Source of the DNA: an uncultured Caulobacterales bacterium
GTDB lineage: Bacteria; Pseudomonadota; Alphaproteobacteria; Caulobacterales; Caulobacteraceae
Length of the DNA stretch: 64,000 nt
Direction of reading: 5' to 3'
Assembly (NCBI GenBank): GCA_903862425.1
Contig: CAIOYC010000019.1
Coordinates: 1 to 64,000, forward strand
Shown: positions 27,764-36,557 of the stretch, one piece after another
How positions within the stretch are numbered: the first letter of the stretch is position 1
Layout of the letters: each line of letters begins with the position of its first letter
Notes under the pieces: model-generated
Told to the model about the DNA's origin: nothing
Databases searched by the model: none
Seen by the model: the letters and a program-made list of their open reading frames with translations, nothing else
Translations under genes and position numbers: made by a program

Positions 27764-30634
27764 ATGACCACGGCGGGCCCCTGGAGCGTCAAAGGGATCG
27801 ATCCCAAGGCGCGTGAACTCGCCAAGGACCTTGCGCATCGTTCCGGGATGACGCTGGGCGAGTGGCTCAATCGCATGATCATCGAAGGCGACGCCGAGGA
27901 CGAACTCGAAGCCGCGCCGCATTCGCCCTATGCCGAGCCGCCGCGCCCCGCCTCGCGTGAAATCCGTCTGTCCTCAGGGGCCGAACTGCAGCGGGTCGCC
28001 CGCGCCCTCGACGCCCTGACCGCGCGGATGGAGGCGGCCGAGCATCGCTCCACCCTGGCCATCTCCGGCATCGACCAGTCGGTCATGGGCGTGCTCTCGC
28101 GCATCGAGGGGGTGGAGCGCGACCGTACCGCCGTCGCCGCCCGCTTCGACAACGAGCTCGACGAGGTCAAGGCGGCCCAGGCCAAGGTGGCCGAGCGGCT
28201 GCGTCGCATCGGCGACGAGGATGGCTCGCGCCTGGAAGCCATGCGCGCCCTGGAAGGCGCGCTCGGCAAGATCGCCGAGAAGCTCTACGATTCCGAGACC
28301 AAGACCCGCGCCGCGCTCACCGATGTCCAGCAGGACGTGGCCCACGCCGTCCGCCGCGTCGATCGGGTTGAAAGCCGCATCGAGGCCGACCCCGCCAATA
28401 ATCTGGTGGACGCCGTGGTCGCCCGTATCGGCGAGCGACTGGCCGAGGCCGAGACCCGTACCGCCCAGGCCATGCAGGCGATGGAGGCCTCCTTCGCGGG
28501 CCTCGATCAGCGCCTGAGGGCCACCGAAGCCGTCGCCGACGAGGACTCGCCGGAGCGCCGGTTCGAGCGCCTCGCCGCGGAGCTCAACGAGCGGATGGAG
28601 TCCAACCGCTCGGAACTGACCGAAAGATTGAACGCCGCGGCCGACGGCAAGCTCGACCGCATGGAATCGACCCTGCGCGAATTGGCGGGCCATGTGGAGC
28701 AGGGCGAACGCCGCTCCGCCCAGGCCATCGATCGTATGGGACGCGAAGTGATGCGCATCGCCCAGACCCTGGGCGAGCGGGTCGGCTCGGTGGAGGCCCG
28801 CACGGCCGACGCCGCGCAGCAGATGGGGGGAGAAATGGCCCGGATCGCCGACGCCATGGAGCAGCGACTTGGCCGCGCCGACAGCGTTCAGGCCGAAGCG
28901 CTCGAGAAGCTGGGCGGGGAGATCGCCAAGATCGCCGAACGCCTGGCGGACCGGATCGCGAGCTCCGAACGCCGCTCCGCCGTCGCCTTCGACGATGTGG
29001 GCGAGCAGATCGGCCGCGTCACCGAGCGGCTCAACGACCGCTACGAGGCCAGCCAGAGCGCCCTCGCCGAGCGCATCAAGGCGTCCGAAGACCGCACAGC
29101 CAAGCTGTTGGATGAAGCGCGCGAAACGATCGACCGCCGCCTGATGGAGGCCCAGCGCCGCGCCGTGCTGGAGAGCGTGGCCGAGACCCAGCGCCAGATC
29201 GCCGAGGAGGAGATCGCTCCGGCCCGCGCCGCCGCCTCTCCCTTCCCCGACGATCCCTTTGCAGCCCTCGACACCCCCCTGCGCGCGCCCGCCGCCAACG
29301 CCGCGCCCCCGCGCACCGCCTCGCCCTTCTCGGAACCCGAACCGTTCGCGACCGCCGAGCCGTTCGTCGCCGAAGAGGCTTTCGGCCATCGCTATACCGG
29401 CCACGACGCCGAAGCGGCGATGGGCGGCGCCCTGAGCGAGGATGTGTTCGCCGCTCCGCAGCCTGAGCCTGCCCTCGGCGAAGCCCGCTCGACGCGCGAC
29501 GTGGTGGCCGCCGCCCGCGCCGCCGCCCGCGCGGCTTCAGACCGTCCGGAACCCATGGTGCGCGGCAAGCGCGACGCCCTGGCGCGGACGCCCGAACTGG
29601 CCGGCTCCGTCGCCGCGCCCGCCCTCGAGAGCGAGAAGGGCGGCTTCAGCTTCTCCCTGCCCAAACGCAAGAAGAAGGACAACGGCGTCACCCTGCGCAC
29701 CATGGTGGTCGCTTCCGGCACCGCCGCGGCCCTGGCCGTGACGGCCGTAGGCGCGACCCTCTATCTCGGCGCCGAGTCCGGCCCGTCGGGCCAGCACGTG
29801 GATCGCTCCAGCCCGCCGCCCACCGCCGCCCGCAGTGATGACTCCAAGACCCTGGCCGCCGAAGCGACCACCGCCCCTGCGCCCAGCGCCGATACGCCGC
29901 AGGGAACCGGAGTGTCCGACACGGCTCCGGCCGATACCCTCGCCATGGCCGTCGCGCCCGCCCCGGGCGAGACCCAGGGCCTTCACCTGCCCGCCCCCGC
30001 CAAGGGCAGGCTGCCGGCCCTCGCCCCTACACCGACGACCAGTGCTGCAGCCATGCCGGCGCCCGCCGCCAAGCCGGTCGAGGCGCGCCCGCTCTACAAC
30101 ACCGCCATCGGTCGCCTGCAGTCGGGCGACGTGGCCGGCGTGGAGGATCTGCGCAAGGCCGCCAATCTCGGTTTCGCCCCGGCCCAATTCTACCTCGCCA
30201 AGCTCTATGAAAGCGGTGGCTCGGGCATCAAGAAGGACCTCGGCGAAGCCCGCCGCTGGACCGAGCGCGCCGCCCAGTCCGGCGATCCCAAGGCCATGCA
30301 CAACCTGGCCCTCTATGAGTTCAACGGCGAGGGCGGGGCCAAGGACCAGGCCGAGGCTACGCACTGGTTCAAGAAGGCGGCCGACCAGGGCGTGGTCGAC
30401 AGCCAATACAATCTTGGCCGCCTCTACGAGAACGGCGGCTACGGCGTGCCGCAGAACAAGGCCGAGGCCTACAAGTGGTATCTCGTCGCCGCCGCCCAGG
30501 GCGACAAGGACGCCAGAGCCTCAGCCGACGCGGTCAAGTCCCAGCTCCCCGCCGACCAGGCCGCCGCCGCCGAACGCACCGCCCTCGCCTTCCGCGCCGC
30601 CAAACCCCCAGCCCTGGAGACGGCGAAACAGTAG
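27764..30634 (+). CDS. podJ: Polar localisation factor PodJ-like
   Basis: The 956-residue product resembles PodJ, the polarity organiser of Caulobacter that builds the new flagellar pole and recruits pili and PleC. It opens with WSVKGIDPKARELAKDLA, a segment I associate with Caulobacterales PodJ. A long cytoplasmic coiled coil covers about residues 70-480, with repeated 'AERLADRI..ERRSA' heptads. An acidic, Pro-rich spacer, a basic PKRKKKD stop and one membrane helix (about 645-668) follow. The periplasmic part has a Pro/Ala-rich linker and three or four Sel1 repeats (about 775-925, e.g. AQFYLAKLYESGG). It ends soon after them, without an obvious peptidoglycan-binding domain. The ATG at 27764 has GAGGAG upstream. 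Confidence 0.88.
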   Translation: MTTAGPWSVKGIDPKARELAKDLAHRSGMTLGEWLNRMIIEGDAEDELEAAPHSPYAEPPRPASREIRLSSGAELQRVARALDALTARMEAAEHRSTLAISGIDQSVMGVLSRIEGVERDRTAVAARFDNELDEVKAAQAKVAERLRRIGDEDGSRLEAMRALEGALGKIAEKLYDSETKTRAALTDVQQDVAHAVRRVDRVESRIEADPANNLVDAVVARIGERLAEAETRTAQAMQAMEASFAGLDQRLRATEAVADEDSPERRFERLAAELNERMESNRSELTERLNAAADGKLDRMESTLRELAGHVEQGERRSAQAIDRMGREVMRIAQTLGERVGSVEARTADAAQQMGGEMARIADAMEQRLGRADSVQAEALEKLGGEIAKIAERLADRIASSERRSAVAFDDVGEQIGRVTERLNDRYEASQSALAERIKASEDRTAKLLDEARETIDRRLMEAQRRAVLESVAETQRQIAEEEIAPARAAASPFPDDPFAALDTPLRAPAANAAPPRTASPFSEPEPFATAEPFVAEEAFGHRYTGHDAEAAMGGALSEDVFAAPQPEPALGEARSTRDVVAAARAAARAASDRPEPMVRGKRDALARTPELAGSVAAPALESEKGGFSFSLPKRKKKDNGVTLRTMVVASGTAAALAVTAVGATLYLGAESGPSGQHVDRSSPPPTAARSDDSKTLAAEATTAPAPSADTPQGTGVSDTAPADTLAMAVAPAPGETQGLHLPAPAKGRLPALAPTPTTSAAAMPAPAAKPVEARPLYNTAIGRLQSGDVAGVEDLRKAANLGFAPAQFYLAKLYESGGSGIKKDLGEARRWTERAAQSGDPKAMHNLALYEFNGEGGAKDQAEATHWFKKAADQGVVDSQYNLGRLYENGGYGVPQNKAEAYKWYLVAAAQGDKDARASADAVKSQLPADQAAAAERTALAFRAAKPPALETAKQ

Positions 30635-30775
30635 GCGTGGCCCTCGGGTCGAGCCGCGGGGAGATCGGAACGTTCCTTGCCGCTTATCCGGCGCGGGAGG
30701 GCTCCGCGTCTATCTTCATAGGGTGAGCTCGCTACAACAACCGCGCCGGCTTGATAGGCGCCGCAGCATGCCGGC

Positions 30776-32191
30776 TCACAGCCCCTTCACGATACCCTCG
30801 ACCATCTTCTTCGCGTCGCCGAACAGCATCATGGTGTTGTCCTTGAAGAAGAGCTCGTTCTCCACGCCCGCATAGCCGGCGGCCATGCCGCGCTTGATGA
30901 AGAGGATGGTGCGGGCCTTTTCCACGTCCAGGATCGGCATGCCGAAGATGGCGGAGGAGGGGTCGGTCTTGGCGGCGGGGTTGGTGACGTCGTTGGCGCC
31001 GATGACGAAGGCCACGTCGGCGGTGGCGAATTCCGAATTGATGTCCTCGAGCTCGAACACCTCGTCATAGGGCACGTTCGCCTCGGCCAACAGCACGTTC
31101 ATGTGGCCCGGCATACGCCCGGCGACGGGGTGGATGGCGTATTTCACCTCCACGCCCTCCTCCTTCAGCTTGTCGGCCATTTCGCGCAGCGCATGCTGGG
31201 CCTGGGCCACCGCCATGCCGTAGCCGGGGACGATGATGACCTTGGAGGCGTTCTTCATGATGAAGGCCGCATCGTCGGCCGAGCCCTGCTTGACCGGTCG
31301 CGTCTCCACCTTGCCGCCGCCCGCCGCCGCCACGTCCGCACCGAAGCCGCCGAGGATCACCGAGACGAAGGACCGGTTCATCCCCTTGCACATGATGTAG
31401 CTGAGGATGGCGCCCGACGAGCCCACCAGGGCGCCGGTGATGATCAGGGTGGTGTTGGCTAGGGTGAAACCCAGCGCCGCCGCCGCCCAGCCGGAGTAGG
31501 AGTTGAGCATCGACACCACCACCGGCATGTCCGCCCCGCCAATGGGGACGATCAGGGTCACGCCGGCCACGAGGGCGAGGGCGAAGATGGCCCAGAAGGC
31601 CCACAGGGCGCCGCCGCCGCTGGCCACCAGGATGGCGATCAGACCGAGGATGGCCACGCCGATGGCGATGTTGATCAGGTGGCGCGCGGGCAGAAGGATC
31701 GGCGCGCCCGACATGTTGCCGTTCAGCTTGGCGAAGGCGATCAAGCTCCCGGTGAAGGTGATGGCGCCGATGGCCACGCCGACGCTGAGCTCGATCAGGC
31801 TCTCCAGCTTCACCGAACCGTTGGCTTCGAGGATGCCGTAGGCGGCGGGGGTGTAGATGGCGGCGATGGCCACAAGGCAGGCGGCGAGGCCGACCAGGGA
31901 GTGGAAGGCGGCCACGAGTTGCGGCATGGAAGTCATGGGGACGCGCCGGGCGATCACCGCCCCCGCGCCGCCGCCGATCCCCACGCCGGCCACGATCAGC
32001 ACCAGGGTCACCACGTCCAGCGCGCCTTGGGTGAACAGGGTGGCGAGGGTGGTCAGAATGGCGATGGCCATGCCGACCATGCCCATCTGGTTGCCCCGTC
32101 GCGAGGTGACCGGGCTCGACAGGCCGCGTAGGGCCAGGATGAACAGGACCCCCGAAACCAGATACAGCAGGGCGGCGATATTGGCGTTCAT
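30776..32191 (-). CDS. pntB: NAD(P) transhydrogenase subunit beta
   Basis: The product, 471 residues, forms part of the proton-translocating transhydrogenase that makes NADPH from NADH at the inner membrane. About nine membrane helices fill the first 265 residues. A NADP-binding domain III follows, with VIIVPGYGMAVAQAQHAL, HPVAGRMPGHMNVLLAEA, and VIGANDVTNPAA. It is the last gene of pntAa-pntAb-lipoprotein-pntB, with 19 bp after the lipoprotein gene. Length and ends are normal. Confidence 0.97.
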   Translation of the reverse strand: MNANIAALLYLVSGVLFILALRGLSSPVTSRRGNQMGMVGMAIAILTTLATLFTQGALDVVTLVLIVAGVGIGGGAGAVIARRVPMTSMPQLVAAFHSLVGLAACLVAIAAIYTPAAYGILEANGSVKLESLIELSVGVAIGAITFTGSLIAFAKLNGNMSGAPILLPARHLINIAIGVAILGLIAILVASGGGALWAFWAIFALALVAGVTLIVPIGGADMPVVVSMLNSYSGWAAAALGFTLANTTLIITGALVGSSGAILSYIMCKGMNRSFVSVILGGFGADVAAAGGGKVETRPVKQGSADDAAFIMKNASKVIIVPGYGMAVAQAQHALREMADKLKEEGVEVKYAIHPVAGRMPGHMNVLLAEANVPYDEVFELEDINSEFATADVAFVIGANDVTNPAAKTDPSSAIFGMPILDVEKARTILFIKRGMAAGYAGVENELFFKDNTMMLFGDAKKMVEGIVKGL

Positions 32192-32210
32192 GCTTCCCCC
32201 GAGGCTCCCA

Positions 32211-32606
32211 TCACCAGACGTGCAGGGTGACTTTGCCCGCGTCGCCGACCGTGTTGAGAATGGCGGTCTGGACGGTTCCGGGCTTGGACAGCGTCACCTT
32301 CACCGGCGGCGAGCCGGACGTGATCTTGATCGTGCAGTGCGCGGTGGGCGAGGCGATGTAGTCCTTGAACGGGCCGGCCTTGGTCACCCCATAGCGATTG
32401 GCGTAGCCGCCCTCCGGCGTCTGATAGGTGCGTACGTCGCACAGCATCTCGTAGTGGGTGTCGGCGGCGGCCTCGATGTTCAGGTCGAGGTGCGGACCCT
32501 CCGGCACGGGCGAGGCGGGCTTGTTCACGCCCACCTTGTTGGGGTCGCACCCAGCCAGCGCCAAGCCGGCCCCGAGGACAGCGCCCAGAAGAACCCAGCG
32601 TCGCAT
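32211..32606 (-). CDS. Predicted lipoprotein inside the pnt operon
   Basis: This is a 131-residue predicted lipoprotein. A short hydrophobic signal (RRWVLLGAVLGAGLALAGC) ends in the lipobox LAGC, then a mature part with mixed beta content, including two further cysteines (MLCDVRTY and AHCTIKI) that could pair. No domain is recognised. Its ATG overlaps the pntAb stop (TGATG), and pntB starts 19 bp after its end, so it is surely part of the transhydrogenase transcript. In the usual arrangement pntAb and pntB are adjacent. The function is unknown; envelope location is inferred from the lipobox. Confidence 0.82.
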   Translation of the reverse strand: MRRWVLLGAVLGAGLALAGCDPNKVGVNKPASPVPEGPHLDLNIEAAADTHYEMLCDVRTYQTPEGGYANRYGVTKAGPFKDYIASPTAHCTIKITSGSPPVKVTLSKPGTVQTAILNTVGDAGKVTLHVW

Positions 32607-32926
32607 CACTTGTCCTTCTTCTTATACATGGCGAGCATGCGCTGGGTGACGAGGAAGCCGCCGAAGATGTTCACGGCCGCTAGCCCCGCCGCCACCGCGC
32701 CCGCGCCCTTGGAGATCCAGATGTGCAGGCCCGTCGCATCGCCCATGGCCGGGTGTGCGGCGGCGGCGAGCAGCGCGCCGACGATGATCACCGAGGAGAT
32801 GGCGTTGGTCACCGCCATCAGCGGCGTGTGCAGGGCGGGTGTGACGCTCCACACCACATAATAACCGACGAAGATGGCGAGCACGAAGATCGCCAGGCGG
32901 AAGACGGTGGGATCGACCAGGTCCAT
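32606..32926 (-). CDS. pntAb: NAD(P) transhydrogenase subunit alpha part 2
   Basis: The product has 106 residues and three membrane helices. It corresponds to the C-terminal membrane part of E. coli PntA, made here as a separate chain as in Rhodospirillum and other alphaproteobacteria. Sequence features include VVWSVTPALHTPLMAVTNAI and the closing VNIFGGFLVTQRMLAMYKKK motif. The start at 32926 lies 2 bases after the pntAa stop. Its stop overlaps the lipoprotein start. Confidence 0.95.
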   Translation of the reverse strand: MDLVDPTVFRLAIFVLAIFVGYYVVWSVTPALHTPLMAVTNAISSVIIVGALLAAAAHPAMGDATGLHIWISKGAGAVAAGLAAVNIFGGFLVTQRMLAMYKKKDK

Positions 32927-32928
32927 GT

Positions 32929-34062
32929 TCAGGCTCCCTTGAGGGACGGATGCACGACCTCGCCGTCCTTGGCGACGACGGCGGCGACCAGGATCTCGTC
33001 GTCCCACTGGGGGGCGAAGCTCTTGTCCTTGTCCACGAACAGGGCAGCGAGATTGACCAGGTTGCGGGCGTAGAGGTTGGAGGCGTCGGCGGCGATGGAG
33101 GCGGGCAGGTTCGAGTAACCGGCGATGCGCACGCCGCCGACCTCGGTGATGCCCGGTTGGCAACCGGCGACATTGCCGCCCTGCTCCACCGCCAGATCAA
33201 CCAGCACCGAGCCGGGCTTCATCGAAGCCACCTGCTCGGCGGAGACCAGCTTGGGCGCAGGGCGGCCGGGGATCAGCGCGGTGGTGATGACGATGTCCTG
33301 CTTCTTCAGGTGTTCGCTGAGCAGCGCCGCCTGCTTGGCCTGATACTCGGCCGACATTTCCTTGGCGTAGCCGCCGGAGGTCTGGGCGTTCTTGAACTCT
33401 TCGTCCTCCACGGCGAGGAACTTGGCGCCGAGGCTCTCCACCTGCTCCTTGGTGGCGGGACGCACGTCGGTAGCGGTGACCACCGCGCCAAGGCGGCGCG
33501 CGGTGGCGATGGCCTGCAGGCCCGCGACGCCGACGCCCATGACGAACACCTTGGCGGCGGCCACGGTGCCGGCGGCGGTCATCATCATCGGCAAGGCCCG
33601 GCCATAAAGGGTCGCGCCCTCGATCACCGCGCGATAGCCGGCGAGGTTGGCCTGGCTGGAGAGGGCGTCCATGGACTGGGCCCGGCTGATGCGCGGGATG
33701 AACTCCATGGCGATGGCGGTGGCGCCCGACTTGGCCAGCGCCTCGATCCCCGCCTTGTCGGCATAGGGGGCCAAGAGCGCCACGACGAGCGCGCCCGGCT
33801 TCAGGGCGGCGATCTCGTCCGCCTCGGGGGAGCGCACCTTGAACAGCAGGTCCGCGCCGGTGATGGCGGTCTTGGCGTCCGGAGCGATGACGGCGCCGGC
33901 GGCGAGGTAGTCGGCGTCGGGATAGCTGGAGGCCGTACCCGCGCCGGTCTCGATCACCAGAGCGAAGCCGGAGCCGATCAGTTTCTTCACGCTGTCGGGC
34001 GTCGCGGCGACCCGCGTCTCGCCCGCCTTGCGTTCCCTAACGACGGCGATCGTCGCGGCCAT
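32929..34062 (-). CDS. pntAa: NAD(P) transhydrogenase subunit alpha part 1
   Basis: The product is the 377-residue NAD(H)-binding, peripheral domain I of the split transhydrogenase, related to alanine dehydrogenase. It shows ERKAGETRVAATPDSVKKL at the start, the mobile-loop region near LPMMMTAAGTVAAAKV, and the nucleotide motif VMGVGVAGLQAIATARRLGA. The start at 34062 has GAGGGGG directly upstream; a longer extension is out of line with family proteins. It is the first gene of the operon, and the promoter probably lies in the 150 bp towards 34213. Confidence 0.97.
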   Translation of the reverse strand: MAATIAVVRERKAGETRVAATPDSVKKLIGSGFALVIETGAGTASSYPDADYLAAGAVIAPDAKTAITGADLLFKVRSPEADEIAALKPGALVVALLAPYADKAGIEALAKSGATAIAMEFIPRISRAQSMDALSSQANLAGYRAVIEGATLYGRALPMMMTAAGTVAAAKVFVMGVGVAGLQAIATARRLGAVVTATDVRPATKEQVESLGAKFLAVEDEEFKNAQTSGGYAKEMSAEYQAKQAALLSEHLKKQDIVITTALIPGRPAPKLVSAEQVASMKPGSVLVDLAVEQGGNVAGCQPGITEVGGVRIAGYSNLPASIAADASNLYARNLVNLAALFVDKDKSFAPQWDDEILVAAVVAKDGEVVHPSLKGA

Positions 34063-34213
34063 ACCGCCCCCTCGAATTATCCCGGGCGCTTTATAGGGCC
34101 CCGACGCTTTACGGCCAAGTTTGCCGTGCTTGTCCAGAGCCAAAGGTCTGACCGGCTTTCAGGCTTTCTGCAAGCCGTCGCCGTTTTCAGCGAAGCTTAT
34201 GCCGCGCAGATCG

Positions 34214-34465
34214 TCAGTGGCCGGCGGTCGGCTTCTCGCGCAGGAAGTAGATGCCGGCGGCCACCATGATCACGGCGACGATGAAGCCGGGCAGGAAGCC
34301 GGCCGGGGTGCAGAACCAGAAGATCAGCAGAGTCAGGAAGGCGGCGAGGCCCAGCGAACCCCACTTGAACAGGCCCATGACGCCCAGGAAGGTCGTGGTG
34401 TGTTCGACGATCGGCATCTCGCCCGGGACGTAGTCGGAGGCATGGCTGTCGTGCGCGGCGGTCAT
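34214..34465 (-). CDS. aa3-type cytochrome c oxidase subunit IV
   Basis: This 83-residue protein has a short soluble N-terminus (HDSHASDYVPGEMPIVEHTT), two hydrophobic helices (about residues 35-52 and 56-76) and a short basic end. It matches the small alphaproteobacterial aa3 oxidase subunit IV family, an accessory helix of the terminal oxidase in the inner membrane. The main oxidase genes are not in the window. It is co-oriented with, and 151 bp upstream of, the transhydrogenase operon, so both may respond to the same respiratory cues. Confidence 0.82.
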   Translation of the reverse strand: MTAAHDSHASDYVPGEMPIVEHTTTFLGVMGLFKWGSLGLAAFLTLLIFWFCTPAGFLPGFIVAVIMVAAGIYFLREKPTAGH

Positions 34466-34625
34466 GGTCGGCGGATCCTGGAGCAGGTCTGAGTTTCGCA
34501 GACTATAGCGGCGGTTCGTTCAGGCTCAAGTGCGGGTAAGCATACGGGTTGGACGCTTGTGGCCGGCGGCGCCGTGAAGCTGTAACAAAACCCAGCCAAG
34601 GTACGCGCCCGCACTCGGAGCCATC

Positions 34626-36440
34626 ATGAAATTCGCCGCCGCCTTGTCCGCCACCCTCGCCATCGCCGGAGGGGGCGGGGTCCACGCCGCGGACAGGCCC
34701 CACAATGTGGTGATCTTCGTCGCCGACGGCCTGAGGTCGCACATCGTGACGCCACAGACCGCGCCGGAGATGGCGTCCATTCGCGCGCAGGGCGTCGATT
34801 TTCAGAACAGCCACTCCCTGTTTCCGACGGTCACTACGGTCAATGGTTCGGCGATCGCCACCGGTCACGGGATCGGCGACACCGGCAATTTCGGCAACAC
34901 CCTCTGGGCGGCGGTCGCCCCTTCGCTGGCCAGTTCCTCCACCTTCGCCGGGATCGAGGACGACGAGACGCTGGCGGGCATGAACGAGCATTTCGGCGGC
35001 AATTATCTGAACGAGACCAGCCTTCTCGCCGCCGCCCGCAGTCAAGGTTTCGCCACCGCCGCGGTCGGCAAGATGGGGCCCGTCGCGGAGCAGGACGTGA
35101 CGGCGCGCAAGGGCGAGACCCTTATCATCGACGACTCCACCGGCTATCCGGAAGGCATTCCCCTGACTCCTGAGGTCAAGGCGGCGCTGAAAGCGGCAGG
35201 CTTCGACACCCACGCCGAGGATCGCGGTCTGAACGGCTCGGCCGGCGACTATCTGATGAGTGGCGTCCACGTGGCCAATGTGCAGCAGCAGGACTGGTTC
35301 ACCGGGGTGACCACCAAGGTGGTGCTGCCGCGCCTGAAGGCTTCGGGCAAGCCGTTCGTGCTCGTGTTCTGGTCGCGCGACCCGGACGGCACCCAGCACG
35401 GCCACGGCGATAGTCTGAACGTGCTGCAGCCGGGCATTAACGGACCCACATCTCTCGCCGGGGTCCGTAATGCCGACAACGACCTGAAGACCATCCGTGA
35501 GGCGCTGAAAGCCCTGGGCCTGGCCGACACGACGGACATCGTCGTCACCGCCGACCACGGCTTTTCTACCGTTTCGCGAACCAGCAAGACTTCAGGGGCC
35601 AGCCGCTACCGGTTCCGCGACGTGAAGCCGGGGCTGATGCCGCCGGGCTTTTTGGCCATCGACCTGGCTGCGGCGCTGAAACTGCCGCTAAAGGACAATG
35701 CGGGCTTGCCCATCGACCTCAAGGGCGGCTTCCACCCGCGCGGCGAATCGGCCTTGCTCGGCAAGGATCCGGCGCATCCCGCCATCGCCATCGCCGACAA
35801 TGGCGGAGCCAGTCTGGTCTATCTGCCAGGGGCGAACGCCAAGACCTTTGCGCCCAAGGTCGTCTCCGCCATGCTGAAGCAGGACTATGTGGGCGCCGTC
35901 TTCGTGGACGACGCCCTCGGCGCCATTGCCGGCGCCCTGCCCATGAGCGCTGTTGGTCTGATCGGCTCGGCCAGGACGCCCCGCCCACAGATCGTCGTCT
36001 CCTACAAAAGCTTCGTGATGAGCCCCTGCGAACGATCCGAACCGGAGCTGTGCGCCGTGGATATCAGCGAGAGCGGGTATACGGAGGGGCAAGGCATCCA
36101 TGGCTCATTGAGCCGCGCCAACACCCACAATTTCATGGCCGCTATCGGACCGGACTTCAAAACCGGTTTCGTCGATCCAGCGCCGGTGTCAAACGCCGAC
36201 TGGGCGCCGACCCTGGCCCATATCCTCGGCCTGAAGATGGAGCCGAAAGGCAAGCTCACCGGCCGGGTCATGGCCGAAGCCCTGCCGGGCGGGATGACGC
36301 CCGCATTCACCGCCGAGACCATCCGCTCGGCCAAGACCAAGGCCGGGTTCCAGACCGTGCTCAATATCCAGAAGGCCGAGGGCAAGGTCTATTTCGACGC
36401 CGCCGGTATGCCGGGCCGGGTGGTGGGACTGAAGCCCTAG
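34626..36440 (+). CDS. Exported alkaline phosphatase/phosphodiesterase family protein
   Basis: The product is a 604-residue member of the alkaline phosphatase/nucleotide pyrophosphatase superfamily, exported by a signal peptide (about 1-22, ending VHAAD). Metal ligands and nucleophile lie in VVIFVADGLR (Asp34) and SLFPTVTTVNGSAIATGHG (Thr68 region). The second metal set is in SRDPDGTQHGHGD and VVTADHGFS, and a late His is in SRANTHNFM. A phosphomonoesterase or phosphodiesterase in the periplasm is likely. No clear Pho box was seen upstream. It is followed 117 bp later by the tyrosinase gene. Confidence 0.9.
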   Translation: MKFAAALSATLAIAGGGGVHAADRPHNVVIFVADGLRSHIVTPQTAPEMASIRAQGVDFQNSHSLFPTVTTVNGSAIATGHGIGDTGNFGNTLWAAVAPSLASSSTFAGIEDDETLAGMNEHFGGNYLNETSLLAAARSQGFATAAVGKMGPVAEQDVTARKGETLIIDDSTGYPEGIPLTPEVKAALKAAGFDTHAEDRGLNGSAGDYLMSGVHVANVQQQDWFTGVTTKVVLPRLKASGKPFVLVFWSRDPDGTQHGHGDSLNVLQPGINGPTSLAGVRNADNDLKTIREALKALGLADTTDIVVTADHGFSTVSRTSKTSGASRYRFRDVKPGLMPPGFLAIDLAAALKLPLKDNAGLPIDLKGGFHPRGESALLGKDPAHPAIAIADNGGASLVYLPGANAKTFAPKVVSAMLKQDYVGAVFVDDALGAIAGALPMSAVGLIGSARTPRPQIVVSYKSFVMSPCERSEPELCAVDISESGYTEGQGIHGSLSRANTHNFMAAIGPDFKTGFVDPAPVSNADWAPTLAHILGLKMEPKGKLTGRVMAEALPGGMTPAFTAETIRSAKTKAGFQTVLNIQKAEGKVYFDAAGMPGRVVGLKP

Positions 36441-36557
36441 TCCCTGCGGCGCTTTTCCCCCGCGCGGTGACGATGCTGGCGCGGCTTGACGCGGCGCGGC
36501 ATGGTCGCGCCGCCTGGTCCAGACCGAGGCGGCTGAAGGGTTTGCCGGGGATTTCGA

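Noticed and set aside
34575-34600. Possible Pho box before the exported phosphatase (CCGTGA and CTGTAA)
   Set aside because: The two half-like motifs are 8 bases apart, not the 11-base repeat spacing expected for PhoB, and match is poor.
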